A stretch of 64,000 nt of DNA from NCBI GenBank assembly GCA_032718475.1, contig JAUCBJ010009150.1, forward strand, positions 62,001 through 126,000, given 5' to 3'. The DNA is from Nemertoderma westbladi (lineage: Eukaryota; Xenacoelomorpha; Nemertodermatida; Nemertodermatidae). Positions within the stretch are counted from its first letter, which is position 1; each line of letters opens with the position of its first letter. The translations under genes were made by a program, and so were the position numbers. Of this stretch, positions 10,029-23,979 are shown piece by piece. The notes beneath the pieces are model-generated. The model saw only the letters and a program-made list of their open reading frames with translations. It searched no databases and was not told the DNA's origin.

Positions 10029-12046
10029 TGTTATATGCTATATTTCATGTTATATGCTATAGTACATGCTCTGCGATATGCTATATGGTATGGTATATGC
10101 TATGTTATGCTATATGCTATATTCTATAAGCTATATGTCATATGTTATATGTTATGCTATATGCAATGTCATGCTATATGTTATGGTATATACAATGTTA
10201 TATGCTATATGTTGTTATATGCTATAGTACATGCTAAGCTTAATGCTATGCTATATGCAATTCTATATGCTATGCTATATGTTATATGCTATAGTACATG
10301 CTAAGCTAAATGCTATGCTATATGCAATTCTATATGCTATGCTATATGTTATATGCTATATGTTATGCTATATGCCACGTTATGCTATATGTCATATGCT
10401 ATATGTTATATAGCCTATGCTATATGCTATATGTAATTCTATATGCTATGCTATATGTTATATGCTATAGTACATGCTAAGCTAAATGCTATGCTATATG
10501 CAATTCTATATGCTATGCTATATGTTATATGCTATATGTTATGCTATATGCCACGTTATGCTATATGCTATGCTATATGCTATAGGCTATGCTATCATAT
10601 GTTATGGTATATACAATGTTATATGCTATATGTTGTTATATGCTATAGTACATGCTAAGCTTAATGCTATGCTATATGCAATTCTATATGCTATGCTATA
10701 TGTTATATGCTATAGTACATGCTAAGCTAAATGCTATGCTATATGCAATTCTATATGCTATGCTATATGTTATATGCTATATGTTATGCTATATGCCACG
10801 TTATGCTATATGTCATATGCTATATGTTATATAGCCTATGCTATATGCTATATGTAATTCTATATGCTATGCTATATGTTATATGCTATAGTACATGCTA
10901 AGCTATATGCTATGCTATATGCAATGCTATATGCTATGCTATATGTTATATGATATATGTTATGCTATATGCCACGTTATGATATATGCTATGCTATGCT
11001 ATATGTCATATGCTATATGTTAAATGTTATGCTATATGCCATGTTATGTTATATGCTATAGTACATGCTAAGCTATATGCTCTATGCTATGCTATATGCT
11101 ATATATCATATGCTATATGCTATGGCACATCCTATGCTATATGCTATATATCATATGCTATGCTATGCTATGCTATGCTATACTATGCTATGCTATGGTG
11201 ATGCTATGCTATGCTATGCTATTCTATGATATGCTATGCTATGCTATGCTATACTATGCTATATGCTATGGTACATCCTATGCTATATGCTATATGCAAT
11301 ATATCATATGCTATGCTATGCTATGCTATGCTATGCTATGCTATGCTATGCTATGCTATGCTATACTATACTATGTTATGCTATGCTATGCTATGCTATG
11401 CTATGCTATGCTATGTTAAGCTATGATATGCTATGTTATGCTATGCTATGCTGTTCTATGATATGCTATGCTATGCTATGCTATATGCTATGGTACATCC
11501 TATGCTATATGCTATATGCAATATATCATATGCTATGCTATGCTATGCTATGCTATGCTATGCTATGCTATGCTATGCTATACTATGCTATGCTATGCTA
11601 TGCTATGCTATTCTATGATATGCTATGCTATGCTATATGCTATGGTACATCCTATGCTATATGCTATATGCAATATATCATATGCTATGCTATGCTATGC
11701 TATGCTATGCTATACTATGCTATACTATGTTATGCTATGCTATGCTATGCTATGCTATGCTATGTTAAGCTATGCTATGCTATGCTGTTCTATGATATGC
11801 TATGATATGCTATGCTATGCTATGCTATATGCTATGGTTCATCCTATGCTATATGCTATATGCAATATATCATATGCTATGCTATGCTATGCTATGCTAT
11901 GCTATGCTATGCTATGCTATGATATGCTATACTATGCTATGCTATGCTATGCTATGCTATGCTATGCTATGCTATTGTATGCTATGATATGCTATGCTAT
12001 GCTATGCTATGTTAAGCTATGATATGCTATGTTATGCTATGCTATG
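10029..12046 (+). repeat. TATGC satellite block 2
   Basis: This follows block 1 closely, with the 421-bp period again (10231 and 10652). The two blocks differ by short indels, for example GGTGATGC near 11199 where block 1 has GGTGTGCTATGC. Confidence 0.95.
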
Positions 12047-12909
12047 TTTGTCAAAATGACATTTTGACATGTCATTTTGCAAAAATGTCACTTTCAAATT
12101 GACAGTTTGACATGTCATTTTGTCAAAATGTCACTTTCAAATTGACATTTTGACATGTCATTTTGCCAAATGTCATTTTCAAGTTGACATTTTGACATGT
12201 AATTTTGCCAAAATGTCACTTTCGAATTGACATTTTCACATGTCATTTTGCCAAAATGTCAATGTGTCAATATGTCACTTTCAAATTGACAGTTTGACAT
12301 GTCATTTTGTAAAATGTCACTTTCAAATTGACATTTTGACATGTCATTTCGCCAAAATGTCACTTTCAAATTGACATTTTGACATGTCAATTTGCCAAAA
12401 TGTCATTTTCAAGTTGACATTTTGACATGTCATTTTGTCAAAATGTCATTTTCAAATTGACATTTTGACATGTCATTTTGTCAAAATGTCATTTTGTCAA
12501 AATGTCATTTTCAAATTGACATTTTGACATGTCATTTTGCCAAAATGTCACTTTCGAATTGACATTTTCACATGTCATTTTGCCAAAATGTCAATGTGTC
12601 AATATGTCACTTTCAAATTGACAGTTTGACATGTCATTTTGTAAAATGTCACTTTCAAATTGACATTTTGACATGTCATTTGGCCAAAATGTCACTTTCA
12701 AATTGACATTTTGACATGTCATTTTGCCAAAATGTCATTTTCAAGTTGACATTTTGACATGTCATTTTGCCAAAATGTCACTTTCGAATTGACATTTTCA
12801 CATGTCATTTTGCCAAAATGTCAATGTGTCAATATGTCACTTTCAAATTGACAGTTTGACATGTCATTTTGTCAAAATGTCATTTTCAAATTGACATTTT
12901 GACATGTCA
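12047..12909. repeat. 43-bp palindromic satellite block 3
   Basis: This 863-bp block shows the same order of monomer variants as block 2, including the partial duplication near 12480. Confidence 0.95.
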
Positions 12910-13057
12910 TATTTTATGAGATTTAAGGTATTTTTTCTTGAAAAAGCAGACATAACTATTCCCAGTCCGTTTCTGTAACATTTAGAGAAAAGTTCACTTG
13001 TGATACTTCTTTTAGTGTTAAATTAACAGCAGATTCCAAATACAGTAACCGTTTTTA
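12910..13057. repeat. 200-bp satellite, single partial copy (unit 3)
   Basis: One 148-bp copy combining first-copy left and last-copy right edges, as in unit 2. Confidence 0.93.
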
Positions 13058-15009
13058 CTTAAATTGTAGATTTTGCAACAAAAATAAAAAAAAAATCTGA
13101 TTTGAGAGAATCACAACAAAACTTTTTAAGTTTAAAACAACCGGTTATGTTAAACATAACGGTAACGTATAACGGCATAACGGTACCAAAAATAACTTCA
13201 TTTTAATAACAAAATAAACGGATAAACAGATGAGTAACCAGAACCCGGTAGCACAAACATACAGATCAGTAACAGCAGTATCAACACCAGATTAGCACAA
13301 GACTTAATAAGTAAAATGAAAGCCGACTTCCACCACTGGGTACGAACCTATTGCTTAACGAAATGTCCCTATTTATAATCGAATATGGTGCGAGCCACAA
13401 AGTCTGTGAGCCATAGCATATAGTTGAATGTAGAGCATGCATGGGCCATTGTCAGTCCGTTGAATTGAGATTTAGATGGAAAATCATATCATTAGCCAAA
13501 ATGGAGCCTTCGCAAAACGTTTATCTAATGAACAATGTCTATTATTTGGCCTAGCTAGTACAACTGTATGCCACCGTTCACGGACCCCGCCAACCTACCG
13601 AGTCCCTACAGATCTCCCTTGGGTTCCTCTTGGCCCTCGAAGTATCGTATCTTATCCTTGGGATTGGGGATTATGGTAGCGCTGCCCGGCTTCCAGTCGA
13701 TCGGGCAGACGTCCCCGTGCTGGTCCGTGTACTGGAAGGCCTGCACGAGACGCAGGGTCTGTAAGGGTCCGTAAGTCGTTCTCAACATTATTGTGGGAAT
13801 CTGGGAAGCCCAAGTTCGCACGGCGTGGGTTCGTGGATGCCATAGCACGCGTCCCGACCTGGAGAAAACAATTAAGTGAAAATACAAATGAACAGTGACA
13901 AGTTATTTAAAAATCTCATATAATTAAATATCAATTAAACATCAATAAACACAAACACATATTTAATAATAAACAAACACACCAACACTTATATAATGTT
14001 GGAATGAATAATTACCCGTTGTAACAATAATTGCAAGCCAGACGTCCCAACACTTTAATAAATAATTCATTGCGAACGACTTGCTGGTAATGTTGTGAAT
14101 AAACAGTAAATCTAAACTCTAAATAATCAATTGTAATTAAACTTTAAACCAAAGCGATTTTAAATAAGAAACTTTGTTAAACGTAACTTATAATATATTC
14201 AGCTACTGAGGAGGCAGCGCTTATTATATATTGGTGTTGGTGTCTGTAATACAAAACGAACAAATGTCTGGCCATTGACCTTGTGTCTTTGTGTGAAGCC
14301 GCGCTATCCAATAATAAGACGGTATAACAATTATTGGTTGTTCAAGCAAAGGCAATGTATACGTTAATGTATAATAATATGTTGCTTGGCGTGGGTGGCT
14401 GAGGCCTTGGCCTTGGTTGGTTAGTTTCCAGGGTGATATGTTCTAGAATATTAAATTATTTACCTTGAGTGAACCAAACCAACCACCCACACAATGCTGA
14501 AGCACATTGTATCCCAGCCGTCCAGCCCAGCCCGTCTGGCGCCTCCTACAACACAATGCAAGCAGCTCAGCTCAATATTGCTTGAAAATTCTCTTGTAAA
14601 TATTTCCCCCATCAATAAATAATTACACTTGAAATGCACTATAGAGGGGTGGGGAGGTGTTAGCGGTGTCGCCAGGCGATTCTAACTGTTTTTGGGGATC
14701 ATTTCCTTAAAATATATTTTTTATGCTCTATCTCGTGGTGTCGGTTAGAACGCGCGAAAATGAAAATCGATGGTCATTTTTGAAAAAAATCGGAAGTTAT
14801 TTCGATAAATTATGGCTAATTAACGGAAGGGCTTTTGTGTTGGCAATTTATTATTTAATACAGTTGAATATTTGGCTGAATTGAAGTTCATTAACCCGGG
14901 TAATTAAATTGAAATAACAAGTTATTTTGCAAAATTATGGCTAATTTTGGGAAGGGCTTTTGGAATGGAAATCAAATTTAAATGAAAGGTGTTCTTAGGA
15001 GAATTTGAA
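13058..15009. repeat. Low-copy core of unit 3
   Basis: A type A core. Private or semi-private changes are GAGATTTAGATGG near 13475 (shared with units 4, 5 and 9), AACCTACCG near 13595, AACCAAAGCG near 14150 and GAGGAGGCAGCG near 14210. From these it grades toward unit 4. Confidence 0.85.
13606..13858 (-). pseudogene. 2-Cys peroxiredoxin exon remnant, unit 3
   Basis: The resolving-cysteine codon is TGC (13705-13707) instead of TGT, a silent change. A C-to-T change at about 13595 lies beyond the stop codon. The translated C-terminal segment is unchanged. Confidence 0.78.
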
Positions 15010-15457
15010 TTAATAACGAGTGCCCTACATAACGGCGCAGTGCACTTAATAACGAGTGCACTACATAACGGCGCAGTGCACTTAATAACTAGTGCCCTAC
15101 ATAACAGCGCATTGCACTTAATAACGAGTGCACTACAAAACAGCGCAGTGCACTTAATAACGAGTGCACTACATAACGGCGCAGTGCATTTAATAACTAG
15201 TGCCCTACATAACAGCGCATTGCACTTAATAACGAGTGCACTACATAACGGCGCAGTGCACTTAATAACGAGTGCACTACATAACGGCGCAGTGCACTTA
15301 ATAACTAGTGCCCTACATAACAGCGCAGTGCACTTAATAACGAGTGCCCTACATAACGGCGCAGTGCACTTTATAACGGTGCAGTGCACTTGATAAAGAT
15401 GTAGTGCACTTCATAAAGGTGTTAGTAGTGCACTTCATAACGATGCAGTGCACTTAA
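15010..15457. repeat. 36-bp satellite array, long form (unit 3)
   Basis: This array is 448 bp, with the same monomer order as units 1 and 2. Confidence 0.95.
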
Positions 15458-17680
15458 TGTTATATGCTATATTTCATGTTATATGCTATAGTACATGCTC
15501 TGCGATATGCTATATGGTATGGTATATGCTATGTTATGCTATATGCTATATTATATAAGCTATATGTCATATGTTATATGTTATGCTATATGCAATGTCA
15601 TGCTATATGTTATGGTATATACAATGTTATATGCTATATGTTGTTATATGCTATAGTACATGCTAAGCTTAATGCTATGCTATATGCAATTCTATATGCT
15701 ATGCTATATGTTATATGCTATAGTACATGCTAAGCTAAATGCTATGCTATATGCAATTCTATATGCTATGCTATATGTTATATGCTATATGTTATGCTAT
15801 ATGCCACGTTATGCTATATGTCATATGCTATATGTTATATAGCCTATGCTATATGCTATATGTAATTCTATATGCTATGCTATATGTTATATGCTATAGT
15901 ACATGCTAAGCTAAATGCTATGCTATATGCAATTCTATATGCTATGCTATATGTTATATGCTATATGTTATGCTATATGCCACGTTATGCTATATGCTAT
16001 GCTATGCCACGTTATGCTATATGTCATATGCTATATGTTATATAGCCTATGCTATATGCTATATGTAATTCTATATGCTATGCTATATGTTATATGCTAT
16101 AGTACATGCTAAGCTAAATGCTATGCTATATGCAATTCTATATGCTATGCTATATGTTATATGCTATATGTTATGCTATATGCCACGTTATGCTATATGC
16201 TATGCTATATGCTATGCTATCATATGTTATGGTATATACAATGTTATATGCTATATGTTGTTATATGCTATAGTACATGCTAAGCTTAATGCTATGCTAT
16301 ATGCAATTCTATATGCTATGCTATATGTTATATGCTATAGTACATGCTAAGCTAAATGCTATGCTATATGCAATTCTATATGCTATGCTATATGTTATAT
16401 GCTATATGTTATGCTATATGCCACGTTATGCTATATGTCATATGCTATATGTTATATAGCCTATGCTATATGCTATATGTAATTCTATATGCTATGCTAT
16501 ATGTTATATGCTATAGTACATGCTAAGCTATATGCTATGCTATATGCAATGCTATATGCTATGCTATATGTTATATGATATATGTTATGCTATATGCCAC
16601 GTTATGATATGTGCTATGCTATGCTATATGTCATATGCTATATGTTAAATGTTATGCTATATGCCATGTTATGTTATATGCTATAGTACATGCTAAGCTA
16701 TATGCTCTATGCTATGCTATATGCTATATATCATATGCTATATGCTATGGCACATCCTATGCTATATGCTATATATCATATGCTATGCTATGCTATGCTA
16801 TACTATGCTATGCTATGGTGTGCTATGCTATGCTATGCTATGCTATTCTATGATATGCTATGCTATGCTATGCTATACTATGCTATATGCTATGGTACAT
16901 CCTATGCTATATGCTATATGCAATATATCATATGCTATGCTATGCTATGCTATGCTATGCTATGCTATGCTATGCTATGCTATACTATACTATGTTATGC
17001 TATGCTATGCTATGCTATGCTATGCTATGTTAAGCTATGATATGCTATGTTATGCTATGCTATGCTGTTCTATGATATGCTATGCTATGCTATGCTATAT
17101 GCTATGGTACATCCTATGCTATATGCTATATGCAATATATCATATGCTATGCTATGCTATGCTATGCTATGCTATGCTATACTATACTATGCTATGCTAT
17201 GCTATGCTATGCTATTCTATGATATGCTATGCTATGCTATATGCTATGGTACATCCTATGCTATATGCTATATGCAATATATCATATGCTATGCTATGCT
17301 ATGCTATGCTATGCTATACTATGCTATACTATGTTATGCTATGCTATGCTATGCTATGCTATGTTAAGCTATGCTATGCTATGCTGTTCTATGATATGCT
17401 ATGATATGCTATGCTATGCTATGCTATATGCTATGGTTCATCCTATGCTATATGCTATATGCAATATATCATATGCTATGCTATGCTATGCTATGCTTAT
17501 GCTATGCTATGCTATGCTATGCTATGCTATGCTATGATATGCTATCTATGCTATGCTATGCTATGCTATGCTATGCTATGCTATGCTATGCTATGCTATG
17601 CTATGCTATTGTATGCTATGATATGCTATGCTATGCTATGCTATGTTAAGCTATGATATGCTATGTTATGCTATGCTATG
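15458..17680 (+). repeat. TATGC satellite block 3, longest internal expansion
   Basis: At 2223 bp this is the longest pentamer block in the window. The motif spaced 421 bp apart in units 1-2 is 617 bp apart here (15660 and 16277), an extra stretch of about 196 bp. A phase slip in the pentamer near 17495 (GCTTATGC) and another near 17545 (GCTATCTATGC) break the pure run. Confidence 0.95.
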
Positions 17681-18543
17681 TTTGTCAAAATGACATTTTG
17701 ACATGTCATTTTGCAAAAATGTCACTTTCAAATTGACAGTTTGACATGTCATTTTGTCAAAATGTCACTTTCAAATTGACATTTTGACATGTCATTTTGC
17801 CAAATGTCATTTTCAAGTTGACATTTTGACATGTAATTTTGCCAAAATGTCACTTTCGAATTGACATTTTCACATGTCATTTTGCCAAAATGTCAATGTG
17901 TCAATATGTCACTTTCAAATTGACAGTTTGACATGTCATTTTGTAAAATGTCACTTTCAAATTGACATTTTGACATGTCATTTCGCCAAAATGTCACTTT
18001 CAAATTGACATTTTGACATGTCAATTTGCCAAAATGTCATTTTCAAGTTGACATTTTGACATGTCATTTTGTCAAAATGTCATTTTCAAATTGACATTTT
18101 GACATGTCATTTTGTCAAAATGTCATTTTGTCAAAATGTCATTTTCAAATTGACATTTTGACATGTCATTTTGCCAAAATGTCACTTTCGAATTGACATT
18201 TTCACATGTCATTTTGCCAAAATGTCAATGTGTCAATATGTCACTTTCAAATTGACAGTTTGACATGTCATTTTGTAAAATGTCACTTTCAAATTGACAT
18301 TTTGACATGTCATTTGGCCAAAATGTCACTTTCAAATTGACATTTTGACATGTCATTTTGCCAAAATGTCATTTTCAAGTTGACATTTTGACATGTCATT
18401 TTGCCAAAATGTCACTTTCGAATTGACATTTTCACATGTCATTTTGCCAAAATGTCAATGTGTCAATATGTCACTTTCAAATTGACAGTTTGACATGTCA
18501 TTTTGTCAAAATGTCATTTTCAAATTGACATTTTGACATGTCA
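17681..18543. repeat. 43-bp palindromic satellite block 4
   Basis: The third member of the 863-bp group, with the same variant order as blocks 2 and 3. Confidence 0.95.
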
Positions 18544-18691
18544 TATTTTATGAGATTTAAGGTATTTTTTCTTGAAAAAGCAGACATAACTATTCCCAGT
18601 CCGTTTCTGTAACATTTAGAGAAAAGTTCACTTGTGATACTTCTTTTAGTGTTAAATTAACAGCAGATTCCAAATACAGTAACCGTTTTTA
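18544..18691. repeat. 200-bp satellite, single partial copy (unit 4)
   Basis: One 148-bp copy, the third consecutive unit reduced to a single copy. Confidence 0.93.
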
Positions 18692-19239
18692 CTTAAATTG
18701 TAGATTTTGCAACAAAAATAAAAAAAAAATCTGATTTGAGAGAATCACAACAAAACTTTTTAAGTTTAAAACAACCGGTTATGTTAAACATAACGGTAAC
18801 GTATAACGGCATAACGGTACCAAAAATAACTTCATTTTAATAACAAAATAAACGGATAAACAGATGAGTAACCAGAACCCGGTAGCACAAACATACAGAT
18901 CAGTAACAGCAGTATCAACACCAGATTAGCACAAGACTTAATAAGTAAAATGAAAGCCGACTTCCACCACTGGGTACGAACCTATTGCTTAACGAAATGT
19001 CCCTATTTATAATCGAATATGGTGCGAGCCACAAAGTCTGTGAGCCATAGCATATAGTTGAATGTAGAGCATGCATGGGCCATTGTCAGTCCGTTGAATT
19101 GAGATTTAGATGGAAAATCATATCATTAGCCAAAATGGAGCCTTCGCAAAACGTTTATCTAATGAACAATGTCTATTATTTGGCCTAGCTAGTACAACTG
19201 TATGCCACCGTTCACGGACCCCGCCAACCCACCGAGTCC

Positions 19240-19492
19240 CTACAGATCTCCCTTGGGTTCCTCTTGGCCCTCGAAGTATCGTATCTTATCCTTGGGATTG
19301 GGGATTATGGTAGCGCTGCCCGGCTTCCAGTCGATCGGACAGACGTCCCCGTGCTGGTCCGTGTACTGGAAGGCCTGCACGAGACGCAGGGTCTGTAAGG
19401 GTCCGTAAGTCGTTCTCAACATTATTGTGGGAATCTGGGAAGCCCAAGTTCGCACGGCGTGGGTTCGTGGATGCCATAGCACGCGTCCCGAC
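19240..19492 (-). pseudogene. 2-Cys peroxiredoxin exon remnant, unit 4
   Basis: Translation is identical to the other copies; the cysteine codon is TGT. Acceptor and stop codon are intact. Confidence 0.78.
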
Positions 19493-20434
19493 CTGGAGAA
19501 AACAATTAAGTGAAAATACAAATGAACAGTGACAAGTTATTTAAAAATCTCATATAATTAAATATCAATTAAACATCAATAAACACAAACACATATTTAA
19601 TAATAAACAAACACACCAACACTTATATAATGTTGGAATGAATAATTACCCGTTGTAACAATAATTGCAAGCCAGACGTCCCAACACTTTAATAAATAAT
19701 TCATTGCGAACGACTTGCTGGTAATGTTGTGAATAAACAGTAAATCTAACCTCTAAATAATCAATTGTAATTAAACTTTAAACCAAAGCGATTTTAAATA
19801 AGAAACTTTGTTAAACGTAACTTATAATATATTCAGCTACTGAGGAGGCAGCGCTTATTATATATTGGTGTTGGTGTCTGTAATACAAAACGAACAAATG
19901 TCTGGCCATTGACCTTGTGTCTTTGTGTGAAGCCGCGCTATCCAATAATAAGACGGTATAACAATTATTGGTTGTTCAAGCAAAGGCAATGTATACGTTA
20001 ATGTATAATAATATGTTGCTTGGCGTGGGTGGCTGAGGCCTTGGCCTTGGTTGGTTAGTTTCCAGGGTGATATGTTCTAGAATATTAAATGATTTACCTT
20101 GAGTGAACCAAACCAACCACCCACACAATGCTGAAGCACAGCGCATTGTATCCCAGCCGTCCAGCCCAGCCCGGCTGGCGCCTCCTACAACACAATGCAA
20201 GCAGCTCAGCTCAATATTGCTTGAAAATTCTCTTGTAAATATTTTCCAACTCAATAAATAATTACACTTGAAATGCACTATAGAGGGGTGGTGAGGTGTT
20301 AGCGATGTCGCCCGGTGATTCTGAGCGTTTTTGGTGATCATTTGCTTAAAATATATTTTTTATGCTCTATCTCGTGGTGTCGGTTAGAACGCGCGAAAAT
20401 GAAAATCGATGGTCATTTTTGAAAAAAATCGGAA

Positions 20435-20735
20435 GTTATTTCGATAAATTATGGCTAATTAACGGAAGGGCTTTTGTGTTGGCAATTTATTATTTAATAC
20501 AGTTGAATATTTGGCTGAATTGAAGTTCATTAACCCGGGTAATTAAATTGAAATAACAAGTTATTTCGATAAATTATGGCTAATTAACGGAAGGGCTTTT
20601 GTGTTGGCAATTTATTATTTAATACAGTTGAATATTTGGCTGAATTGAAGTTCATTAACCCGGGTAATTAAATTGAAATAACAAGTTATTTTGCAAAATT
20701 ATGGCTAATTTTGGGAAGGGCTTTTGGAATGGCAT
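20435..20735. repeat. 125-bp tandem repeat, 2.4 copies
   Basis: The segment from TCGATAAATTATGGC to AATAACAAGTTATT occurs at 20441 and again at 20566, exactly 125 bp on, followed by a partial third copy with TTGCAAAATTATGGC. Most units have only the first and the partial copy. Confidence 0.9.
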
Positions 20736-20773
20736 TGAAATTGAAATGAAAGGTGTTCTTAGGAGAATTTGAA

Positions 20774-20933
20774 TTAATAACTAGTGCCCTACATAACAGC
20801 GCAGTGCACTTAATAACGAGTGCCCTACATAACGGCGCAGTGCACTTTATAACGGCGCAGTGCACTTCATAAAGGTGTAGTGCACTTCATAAAGGTGTTA
20901 GTAGTGCACTTCATAACGATGCAGTGCACTTAA
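20774..20933. repeat. 36-bp satellite array, short form (unit 4)
   Basis: At 160 bp it has about two regular monomers (CTAGTGC/AGCGC then CGAGTGC/GGCGC) plus the degenerate right end. This short form defines type B. Confidence 0.93.
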
Positions 20934-22094
20934 TGTTATATGCTATATTTCATGTTATATGCTATAGTACATGCTCTGCGATATGCTATATGGTATGGTA
21001 TATGCTATGCTATATGCAATATGCTATAAGCTATGTTATATGTTATGCTATAGTACATGCTATGCTATATGCTATGCTATATGCTATGCTATTTGCTAGG
21101 CTATGTGCTATGCTATATGTTATAGGCTATGCTATATGCTATATGTCATATGTTATATGTTATGCTATATGCAATGTCATGCTATATGTTATGGTATATG
21201 CCACGTTATGATATATGCTATGCTATGCTATATGTCATATGCTATATGTTAAATGTTATGCTATATGCCATGTTATGTTATATGCTATAGTACATGCTAA
21301 GCTATATGCTCTATGCTATGCTATATGCTATATGCAATATATCATATGCTATGCTATGCTATGCTATATGCTATGATACATCCTATGCTATATGCAATAT
21401 ATCATATGATATGCTATGTTATGCTATATGCTATGGTACATCCTATGCTATATGCTATGCTATGCTATATGCTATGCTATATGCTATGCTATATGATATG
21501 ATATATGCTATGCTATATGTTATATACTATATGTTATGCTATATGCCACGTTATGCATGCTATGCTATGCTATGCTATGCTATGCTATGCTATGCTATGC
21601 TATGCTATGCTATGCTATCATATGTTATGTTGTTATATGCTATGCTATGCTATGTTATGCTATGCTATGCTATGCTATGCTATGCTATGCTATGCTATGC
21701 TATGCTATGCTATGATATGCTATGCTATGCTTTGCTATGCTATGCTATGCTATGCTATGCTATGCTATGCTCTGCTCTGCTATGATATGATATGATATGC
21801 TATGCTATGCTATGCTATGCTATGCTATGCTATGCTATGCTATGCTATGCTATGCTATGCTATGCTATGCTATGCTATGCTATGCTATGCTATGCTATGC
21901 TATGCTATGCTATGCTATGCTATGCTATGCTATGCTATGCTATGCTATGCTATGCTATGCTATGCTATGCTATGCTATGCTATGCTATGCTATGCTATGC
22001 TATGCTATGCTATGCTATGCTATGCTATGCTATGCTATGCTATGCTATGCTATGCTATGTTAAGCTATAATATGCTATGTTATGCTATGCTATG
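20934..22094 (+). repeat. TATGC satellite block 4 with longest pure pentamer run
   Basis: A short complex left part with GCTATTTGCTAGGC is followed by an almost uninterrupted TATGC run from about 21788 to 22058, roughly 54 perfect copies. The boundary motif reads AAGCTATAATATGC, a one-base variant. Confidence 0.95.
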
Positions 22095-23431
22095 TTTGTC
22101 AAAATGACATTTTGACATGTCATTTTGCCAAAATGTCACTTTCGAATTGACATTTTGACATGTCATTTTGCCAAAATGTCAATGTGTCAATATGTCACTT
22201 TCAAATTTACAGTTTGACATGTCATTTTGTAAAATGTCACTTTCAAATTGACATTTTGACATGTCATTTTGCCAAAATGTCACTTTCAAATTGACATTTT
22301 GACATGTCATTTTGCCAAAATGTAAATTTCAAATTGACAGTTTGACATGTCATTTTGTCAAAATGTCACTTTCAAATTGACAGTTTGACATGTCATTTTG
22401 TCAAAATGTCACTTTCAAATTGACATTTTGACATGTAATTTTGCCAAAATGTCACTTTCGAATTGACATTTTGACATGTCATTTTGCCAAAATGTCAATG
22501 TGTCAATATGTCACTTTCAAATTGACAGTTTGACATGTTATTTTGTCAAAATGTCAATGTGTCAATATGTAACTTTCAAATTGACAGTTTGACATGTCAT
22601 TTTGTAAAATGTCACTTTCAAATTGACATTTTGACATGTCATTTTGCCAAAATGTCATTTTCAAGTTGACATTTTGACATGTCATTTGCCAAAATGTCAA
22701 TGTGTCAATATGTCACATTCAAATTGACAGTTTGACATGTCATTTTGTAAAATGTCACTTTCAAATTGACATTTTGACATGTCATTTTGCCAAAATGTCA
22801 TTTTCAAGTTGACATTTTGACATGTCATTTGCCAAAATGTCAATATGTCAATATGCCACTTTCAAATTGACAGTTTGACATGTCATTTTGTCAAAATGTC
22901 ACTTTCAAATTGACAGTTTGACATGTCATTTTGTCAAAATGTCACTTTCAAATTGACATTTTGACATGTCATTTTGCCAAATGTCATTTTCAAGTTGACA
23001 TTTTGACATGTAATTTTGCCAAAATGTCACTTTCGAATTGACATTTTGACATGTCATTTTGCCAAAATGTCAATGTGTCAATATGTCACTTTCAAATTGA
23101 CATTTTGACATGTCATTTTGTCAAAATGTCACTTTCAAATTGACATTTTGACATGTCATTTTGCCAAAATGTAAATTTCAAATTGACAGTTTGACATGTC
23201 ATTTTGTCAAAATGTCACTTTCAAATTGACATTTTGACATGTCATTTTGCCAAATGTCATTTTCAAGTTGACATTTTGACATGTAATTTTGCCAAAATGT
23301 CACTTTCGAATTGACATTTTCACATGTCATTTTGCCAAAATGTCAATGTGTCAATATGTCACTTTCAAATTGACAGTTTGACATGTCATTTTGTCAAAAT
23401 GTCATTTTCAAATTGACATTTTGACATGTCA
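22095..23431. repeat. 43-bp palindromic satellite block 5
   Basis: This 1337-bp block contains monomers reading AATGTAAATTTCAAA (near 22320 and 23170), not seen in blocks 1-4, and resembles block 1 in its left part. Confidence 0.95.
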
Positions 23432-23979
23432 TATTTTATGAGATTTAAGGTATTTTTTCTTGAAAAAGCGAACATAACTTTTCTGAGTTCGTTTCTGTGA
23501 CATTTAAAGAAAAGTTAACTTGTGATACTTCTTTTAGTGTTAAATTAACAGCAGATTCCAAATACAGTAACCGTTTTTACATATGATTTGTAGTTCTCGC
23601 GATATTTGGGTTCAAACACAACGTTTTTTGATATTTTACGAAATTTAAGGTATTTTTTCTTGAAAAAGCAAACATAACTATTCCCAGTCCGTTTCTGTAA
23701 CATTTAGAGAAAAGTTCACTTGTGATACTTCTTTTAGTGTTAAATTAACCGCAGATTCCAAATACAGTAACCGTTTTTACATATGATTTGTAGTTCTCGC
23801 GATATTTGGGTTCAAACACAACGTTTTTTGATATTTTACGAAATTTAAGGTATTTTTTCTTGAAAAAGCAAACATAACTATTCCCAGTCCGTTTCTGTAA
23901 CATTTAGAGAAAAGTTAACTTGTGATACTTCTTTTAGTGTTAAATTAACCGCAGATTCCAAATACAGTAACCGTTTTTA
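23432..23979. repeat. 200-bp satellite, 3 copies (unit 5)
   Basis: Two full copies and a last 148-bp copy. The first has AAGCGAACATAACTTTTCTGAG, the form typical of leftmost copies; the inner ones have AAGCAAACATAACTATTCCC. Confidence 0.95.

Larger units (their letters stand above)
18692..20773. repeat. Low-copy core of unit 4 (first type B)
   Basis: This core is 2082 bp, longer than others by one 125-bp tandem copy near its right end. Type B markers appear from about 20140 (AAGCACAGCGCATTG, CCCGGCTGG, TTTTCCAACTC). The segment before the 36-bp array still has the A-like GGCTAATTAACGGAAGGGC, so it looks like a junction between the two types. A minus-strand frame of 121 codons at 19976-20341 is open only here, through a TAA-to-TCA change, and has no recognisable content. 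Confidence 0.83.

Noticed and set aside
19976-20341. Minus-strand frame of 121 codons in the core of unit 4
   Set aside because: It is cut to 62-86 codons by stops or indels in other units and has no recognisable motif. The long version depends on one base change.
21788-22058. Pure TATGC run as a possible telomeric repeat
   Set aside because: It is internal, flanked on both sides by the same macrosatellite, and does not match known telomere repeats such as TTAGG or TTAGGC.
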